NCBI RefSeq assembly: GCF_000764305.2
Contig: NW_025943934.1
Location: 124,001 to 188,000, forward strand
Direction: 5' to 3'
Source of the DNA: Hyalella azteca
Lineage: Eukaryota > Arthropoda > Malacostraca > Amphipoda > Hyalellidae
DNA length: 64,000 bases
In this document: piece by piece, positions 58,986 through 64,000 of the stretch
Layout of the letters: every line of letters begins with the position of its first letter
Numbering within the stretch: the stretch's first letter is position 1
Notes under the pieces: generated by a model
The model's input: only the letters and a program-made list of their open reading frames with translations
The model's database searches: none
Told to the model about the DNA's origin: nothing
Program-made: the position numbers and the translations under genes

Positions 58986-61257
58986 GGCACAGATTATGTC
59001 AAAATGCAAAAAATTATTTCATGATAAATATCTGTAAAGCATGTGGATACATACGAGCATCGCCTTCTTTCTGACGGTACCTTTAATATTTAAAACCAGA
59101 AGTTCTCGTACCCCCGCATCTTCATTATCCGATATTTTTCCCTCTCTTCTGTTTCGTTTAATGACGAGATTTCCTTTTATGCTGTTTTTGCTCCAGCAAC
59201 TTGAAGGCGCTTAGTTCATATTGCTTAGGCTATATGTATAGGCATCATTCTAGGTAAGATTTAGGTTCTCTGTTCATGTAGCTTGTCATGAACGTCTCAG
59301 AGTTTTGACATTTAGTACCAATTTATGCTAGGTACTCAAAATCGGTGAGGAAGTTTCTCCACTAAAAATATTTGAACTTAAGTACTTGCTCATGAAATTC
59401 CGACTTGTTTTGAGTTGATGAAAGCGATACCGGCCTTACACCCTGACATTAAATGAAGGAAAGTGTTTTGGAATTGTGTCGAATATTATCATGCTTCTTG
59501 ATTCAAAACATGACTTATTTTGCATTGTGATCACGAATATCGAATTCGACTTCTGAATTCAAAACCGAACTTTTACTGCTAGTTGATGATCATGGAAAGA
59601 AAGGAAAGCCTTATGGTAAAGGCGCATTTATAATAAAAGTTCTGTTAGTTACTTAAGATATATGCTGTATCTACGTTTCGTGCTCAGCTTGACTGTCCTC
59701 TTTCTATAGTTATCAAGAGCTGGATTTTATTTTAATCATTTGTTGTGAAGATTTTGCTTTAGATGTAATTTGTCCAGTATTAATTTATTTTGCTCTCATT
59801 TATGAATCACTATTGACACACCATGTTAAGATCGAGTTTTTACTTTCATTTTATCTCTAAACTCCAGATTTAACTCTAAATTGGTTCCAAAGTATCATCG
59901 TGAAACACTTCATGTCGCGGAAATAAACGTTTACATGTTGACGACGTATTCTCGGTCGGTACGTGTAGTTAGCCTACCCAGTTCAGCTGGCCGCGAATAT
60001 GTTGTAGTTTAAATAGAAATTTCTTCTAGCAACGCTTGTAGACGTTGTGATCTTTGCTACTACTGTTGGGATATTCTTACCAAGAATTCCTTTCAATTAT
60101 CTCTTTAATGCCTAAAAGAAAATTATTTAACTTTACTTTCATGTTTATCTGTCAGTTCAGTTTTTTATGCTTGCCTGTATCCCTTTTTTTATTTCAATAA
60201 TTGATTATCTATTTGCTCATGGTTTACTTGCTCGTTGCGCGTCGGTATAGTTTATTTATCGAAAATTGGCCCAAAGAAGCCTGTCGTCAGGCTCATTTTC
60301 ATCTATTCCAATTCTTGTTCTCAACTTGAAATTGAAACGGAAACGTGTGCTAGCGAATATTCTATTTGAAAACCTGTCGTAAGGCTGAGAAATAACAGAA
60401 TTTTTTTTAAATTGATCCTCTCCGGGTGGTTAATGAAATTTTATTCATCCTCGAATGCTAATGTCGCGATCTTCTCTGCACCTGATAGTTGTGATGAAAA
60501 ATAAGCGCCCCATCTGCCGTATAATCTTAAGCTTTGCCTCCATTTTCACTTCGATACCGGACTAATATGTGTGCCATTGAATTTATTTGCAGACTGTACA
60601 AGTGCTCTTGAATTTTAAACAGGAAAACTCTTGGAAATATCATTATCTCCTAATAGTTATCTGTACGTTTTCTTCAAATTGCCTAATCTATATCTGTCTG
60701 TGCAGATGTAATCGGCGGACGGACATCATGGGTAGTTCTACACTACCTTCAGCGTCTGCCTCTGGACAACAGCTCCTAGTCTACCCTCTTGTATTCCAAT
60801 GAAATTAGGAGAGCTAATTAAAATGATATGATTTTTAAACTTGAGACATGTGAATAATGATAGTTTTGTGGTTCTCCTTTTTTTAAATAATATTGTATTC
60901 CTGCCATCAAAAGTTCCAGTATCAAGCAACAGTCTTGCCGATAGTACAGTTTACTCAGACATGTGCTAATAATTTTTGATTATGTTATTTGTTGTGGGAA
61001 AATCTCTACTTTGTAATGGAGTCGTCGAATATGTACGCGAGTGTGGGAAGGCGATGTGGATTTTCAATTTCCTGTTTTGTGTTAATAAGTGAGCACCTGA
61101 CCTTGTAAAGACACGCTAATTGATAATTATTTGAACGCTCGACAACAAGATGCAAATATTCTCTATTTCAACTGACATGTTATGTGTAAATCCTCCGTCT
61201 GGAGCGTAGTGTTTTGTGTTTAGTTTTTAAGAATGATGTGATTGTAATATTATTCAC
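58986..61257 (+). other. Long 3' region of the STMP1-like gene
   Basis: T-rich sequence without strong coding bias, consistent with a long 3' UTR or downstream DNA. Internal AATAAA words at 59632 and 59922 could be earlier polyA signals. A possible 3' splice site, TATCTGTCTGTGCAG at 60691-60705, precedes a short frame that stops at 60802. Whether it is a spliced exon cannot be told. Confidence 0.4.
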
Positions 61258-61263
61258 AATAAA
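61258..61263 (+). terminator. Polyadenylation signal AATAAA (plus strand)
   Basis: CACAATAAAGATTATC is a canonical hexamer followed within 30 bp by T- and GT-rich sequence. It is the strongest polyA candidate after the STMP1-like coding region and comes before any sign of the convergent gene. Earlier signals may also be used. Confidence 0.5.
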
Positions 61264-61897
61264 GATTATCTTTCTCAAGCCTGTGCGCTTACCATGCTTC
61301 CTCACACTTATTATTCTTAAATCAAGCAAACAATTCGAATGTTACTCATGTGCTCATACGCAGTGAAAATCTAATTATACATGACAATTATCAATTATTA
61401 TTTTTTTAATAATAATTGATATCAAAAATTTTGTGTCACCGTCCTTGGACTTATGTTCCGACATCTTGTAATTCTTCGAATGGATTTCTCTCATACTACC
61501 ACGTAACTTAATTGATTAAATTAAGTATAAAATTGTAGAAATTTAACGCAAATTGTGTAAATTTGGTTAAACTTTCGGTGCTGTTTCTACAATTTCATGT
61601 GCGATCATTGCTGTTATTGACTTTGTGACCGATTGATGGGAGTTCAGCACAGTAAAATTAATCTAGAAACTGAAAGGATCTTTATTCTTTGACTCAGCTG
61701 ACGTCATTTATCGAGGCCACCCAGAGTAAAAAAAAACAATGATAGAACTTGAAATTGTAGAAACTCCACTAAATTTAACCCAATTGTAGGTTAAACGGTA
61801 AAGAATGATTCTTGAGACTCTAAAAAATCTTGAAAGAATCGTGAGCCTAAACAATTTGCGATGGGATCTTCAGAAGATAAGTCAATCCTTCCGGCTT
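61264..61897. other. Intergenic gap between convergent genes
   Basis: AT-rich with an ATAATTATTATT-type inverted word near 61385-61425. Nothing coding was recognised. Confidence 0.5.
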
Positions 61898-62103
61898 ATG
61901 CAGGAGCATATGTTCAGTCTTAAAATGCCTAGAAAATTACGGACCAGGCCATAAGTCCAGCAGCTATCTCAATCAATCGTCAGCTATGGAAAGATCGGGT
62001 TCCAAAGGCCGGATCCCTTGTGAATCAAGTCACGAAAAGTTCATGAATCGGCAACAGGCCATGGGCCTATTACTTCAGTGCCCACACTTCTATTCTATGG
62101 AAA
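61898..62103 (+). mobile_element. CR1-like non-LTR retrotransposon, 3' end fragment
   Basis: It begins within the last codons of the RT frame (CATATGTTCAGTCTTAA) and continues with the same 3' UTR as the 41.3-kb fragment (GGTTCCAAAGGCCGGATCCC, CAGGCCATGGGCC). It ends CTTCTATTCTATGG, resembling the short CR1 terminal repeat. It is 5' truncated to about 205 bp. Confidence 0.75.
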
Positions 62104-63133
62104 ATTGTCTTCAAGAAGGACGTCAGTTGAAGAGGTGCAGTAATTAATGCAACAGGTTGACCCATTCAGCACAAATTTGCCTGCCACACGTTTAAGAGTT
62201 CTTGTATTTCAGTTGTTGAGTGCGAGTACAATTAATATAGTGTATTATTATTATAGGAATAATCTAATGCTCTTAATAATGAGTATATTATACTGTTCAG
62301 AATAAGGATATGAATAACATGACTGCATTTAATTCGAAATCAAATATGGTTTGATTTTTTGTTCTGTTCAGTTGTGGGGAAGGTGATCGTAGTCGACCAG
62401 TTTGTGAAGCAAATTTTGTTAGCAAGTGAGTAGTAAAATTAAATGTTATTATTGGCTCCATTACTGTGACTCCATTCAACTTTCCAAAAACGAAAATGTC
62501 ACCGAATTCAGTTTTATTTATTGATGTTCAAGCAACACTAATACAGATTAGGAAAAAGTCGATACATATATGATTCAAGAAATTATTTTAATTCTAATGA
62601 AAGTTTAGTCTGTTCCTGCAGAACTTGGCAAATGAAATTGCAGGTTTACAGAACCAAATATCTTACTATATTTGAATATGTTTATTATTTTTCATGTAAT
62701 TCCTGGCTTTGTTCGGTCAATTCATATTTAAATTACAAAAATATGTCAATCTTGTACAGTGGCATTCAATCAACAACGTGAAACACAAGTAATCTCATAG
62801 TTTATAAAAAAAGTACTTGTAACGGATATATTGCTCTTGTCGAAACCTCAAGTAGAACTTGGGAAAAATGCACTGGCAATGAGCAGTTATGAAAGTTGAA
62901 ATTCGAAGGGGCGACTTTAGCAAAACATTTCTGCAAAAAATAACAATAAATAAAACGAATTGATACACTTTCCATGGCTACACAGGAAATATGGCGATTA
63001 ATTGATATGGGTACGTATTTTGAGGGCATAAATATATTCGTGATCTGATCATACCACATTTAACTGAGAATAAGATAAACATAAATCATTGGTAAGTTAT
63101 GTACAGCTCTCTACAGCCTTGCTGGCTCTTGTG
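62104..63133 (-). other. 3' UTR/downstream region of the right-hand minus-strand gene
   Basis: AT-rich without coding bias. On the minus strand, overlapping AATAAATAAA (complement of TTTATTTATT) at about 62514-62523 is a plausible polyA signal roughly 610 nt after the stop. Confidence 0.4.
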
Positions 63134-63284
63134 TTATCCTATGGAGTTGTGTGTTATCCCGCGGAATTCGGAAGGGATGATTTTGCCCCCGGGGAAACCT
63201 GGGGGGATGACGTTGCCGAAGGGCGAGTTGACGCCGGTTGGGGTGATGGCGTTGTTGTTGTTGTTTTCTCCGTTACCGAAGAGA
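63134..63284 (-). CDS. Last coding exon of an unrecognised minus-strand gene
   Basis: On the minus strand, TTGTTTTCTGTGCAG forms a good 3' splice site at 63285. The exon then has one base completing a codon and 49 sense codons ending in TAA (63136-63134). Third positions are almost all C (AAC, ATC, ACC, GGC, GTC, TTC, CCC), far from the AT-rich surroundings, whereas the plus-strand frame over the same DNA shows no such bias and has no ATG start. The encoded C-terminus is low-complexity: an Asn run (NGENNNNN), then SPFGNVIPPGFPGG and KIIPSEFRG. The Pro/Gly/Asn composition would suit a secreted or structural protein, but I do not recognise the family. Upstream exons lie beyond the right edge or are undetected. 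A MITE lies 24 bp upstream, inside the intron. Confidence 0.7.
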
Positions 63285-63308
63285 CTGCACAGAAAACAAG
63301 ATTACCGC

Positions 63309-63453
63309 TTTTAGCGCATTTTCTCATTTATGGAAAAAATGCACTATTCTGCTCTCCATGTCCGTCTGTCCGTCTGTCCGTGACATCACGTTTTCGTCGA
63401 CGAGAAAATGCGCTCTCTGTCACTCACTGCAGTGAGTACTGAGTTATATTTTT
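63309..63453 (-). mobile_element. MITE family A, copy 5, at an intron end
   Basis: Inverted copy with TTTTAGCGCATTTTCTCATT, GTCCGTCTGTCCGTCTGTCC, TCGTCGACGA and ACTGCAGTGAGTACTGAGTT. On the minus strand its end (GCGCTAAAAG) lies directly upstream of the last 24 intron bases of the right-hand gene. Confidence 0.9.
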
Positions 63454-64000
63454 ATAGTTATCTCGAAGAACCACACGCTTGAAACCGCATGCGTTCTTTA
63501 CATTAACGTCTACAACCGTTGCTCTTACGTTCTTGTGACGTTTGAAACTACAATACGGACGCCATTACTTGCGTCTGGAACTGCGCACTTGACATCGTGT
63601 ATTCACTTTAAACAAACTACTAAGCTTGCAGTAGCCGAGTGGTTAAGAATTGGTAATAAGGTTACTTCGCTAAATGAAAAGCTGACAGCATTACATTACA
63701 TTTTATCACAACCACTCTTCTCGCTTCGAAGCACCACTAAAAATTTTCTGCGTCTTAGACTTTTGATGAGATTCTAGTTAGCTAAGACAAATAACTCTGT
63801 ATCCTTGATGAACATTTTTTACGTTGTTTTATGAATTCTAACTGAAATTTTAGTTGCCCGGTGTAGAATCACGTTATATGATCATACTACGGTCACCGTT
63901 TTGTGATAATCCGATGCAGCGTTTGAAATATCCTCTGGCAGTCAGCTATGCAGGGAAAGAATTGTGAATGGAAATTCGTTAAAGTGAACAATCTTCGTAC
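63454..64000. other. Presumed intron of the minus-strand gene; tRNA-like A-box
   Basis: TAGCCGAGTGG at 63632-63642, followed by TTAAG, matches the A-box region of Leu/Ser tRNAs or SINEs derived from them. No B box (GGTTCRA) follows, so it is at most a decayed SINE head. Nothing else was recognised. Confidence 0.35.

Noticed and set aside
63089..63442. Plus-strand 117-codon frame that looks like a signal peptide plus acidic protein
   Set aside because: It starts at TTG, has no ATG, shows no codon bias, and its last third is the MITE. The minus strand over the same DNA has much stronger coding evidence.
63632..63650. tRNA gene suggested by a perfect A-box
   Set aside because: No B box, acceptor stem or anticodon arm could be found; at most a decayed SINE head.

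Overview
The window looks like nuclear DNA of an arthropod, probably an insect. It is AT-rich and gene-poor, contains spliceosomal introns (GT..AG), is loaded with minisatellites and MITEs, and carries decayed CR1-like non-LTR and pogo/Tc1-mariner-like DNA transposons. There is no sign of bacterial or organellar organisation. Almost every long open frame is a chance frame or a repeat. Only three loci have convincing coding signal, meaning strongly C/G-ending codons, splice sites and, in one case, a recognisable family.

Left edge (1-1560): a minus-strand coding exon (711-970) leaves the window to the left. It is flanked on both sides by tandem arrays that look like duplications of its own two ends. 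The array on its intron side (1-710) repeats the exon's last codons, its 5' splice site and an intronic 3' splice-site-like sequence. Three units form potential in-frame 33/36-nt microexons. The array on its upstream side repeats the start-codon region.

Middle (1.6-46 kb): essentially intergenic. It holds at least ten minisatellites (22 to 174-bp units), a palindromic 43-bp array split by a 345-bp Tc1/mariner-type MITE with a TA duplication, a 197-bp Harbinger-type MITE with a TTA duplication, a 90-bp foldback hairpin, two copies of a roughly 145-bp MITE family (five copies in the window), and a truncated CR1-like 3' end. I see no confident genes here.

Transposon cluster (46.3-53.3 kb): two CR1-like 3' ends in inverted orientation surround a GC-rich block and a 40-bp perfect palindrome. 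A 5.1-kb structure follows, with long (about 0.8 kb) imperfect inverted arms studded with a GGGGTAATAAGGGAC-type motif. Inside it lie a frameshifted pogo-like transposase DNA-binding region, other pogo-like termini and a smaller foldback.

Right end (55.5-64 kb): a plus-strand gene for a short mitochondrial transmembrane micropeptide of the STMP1/DUF4535 family. It has two exons (57677-57733 and 58051-58182), a second in-frame candidate first exon 2 kb upstream (55703-55789), and a long 3' region with two MITE copies and a polyA signal at 61258. A convergent minus-strand gene contributes its last coding exon (63134-63284, Asn/Pro/Gly-rich). Its 3' splice site lies 24 bp from another copy of the same MITE.
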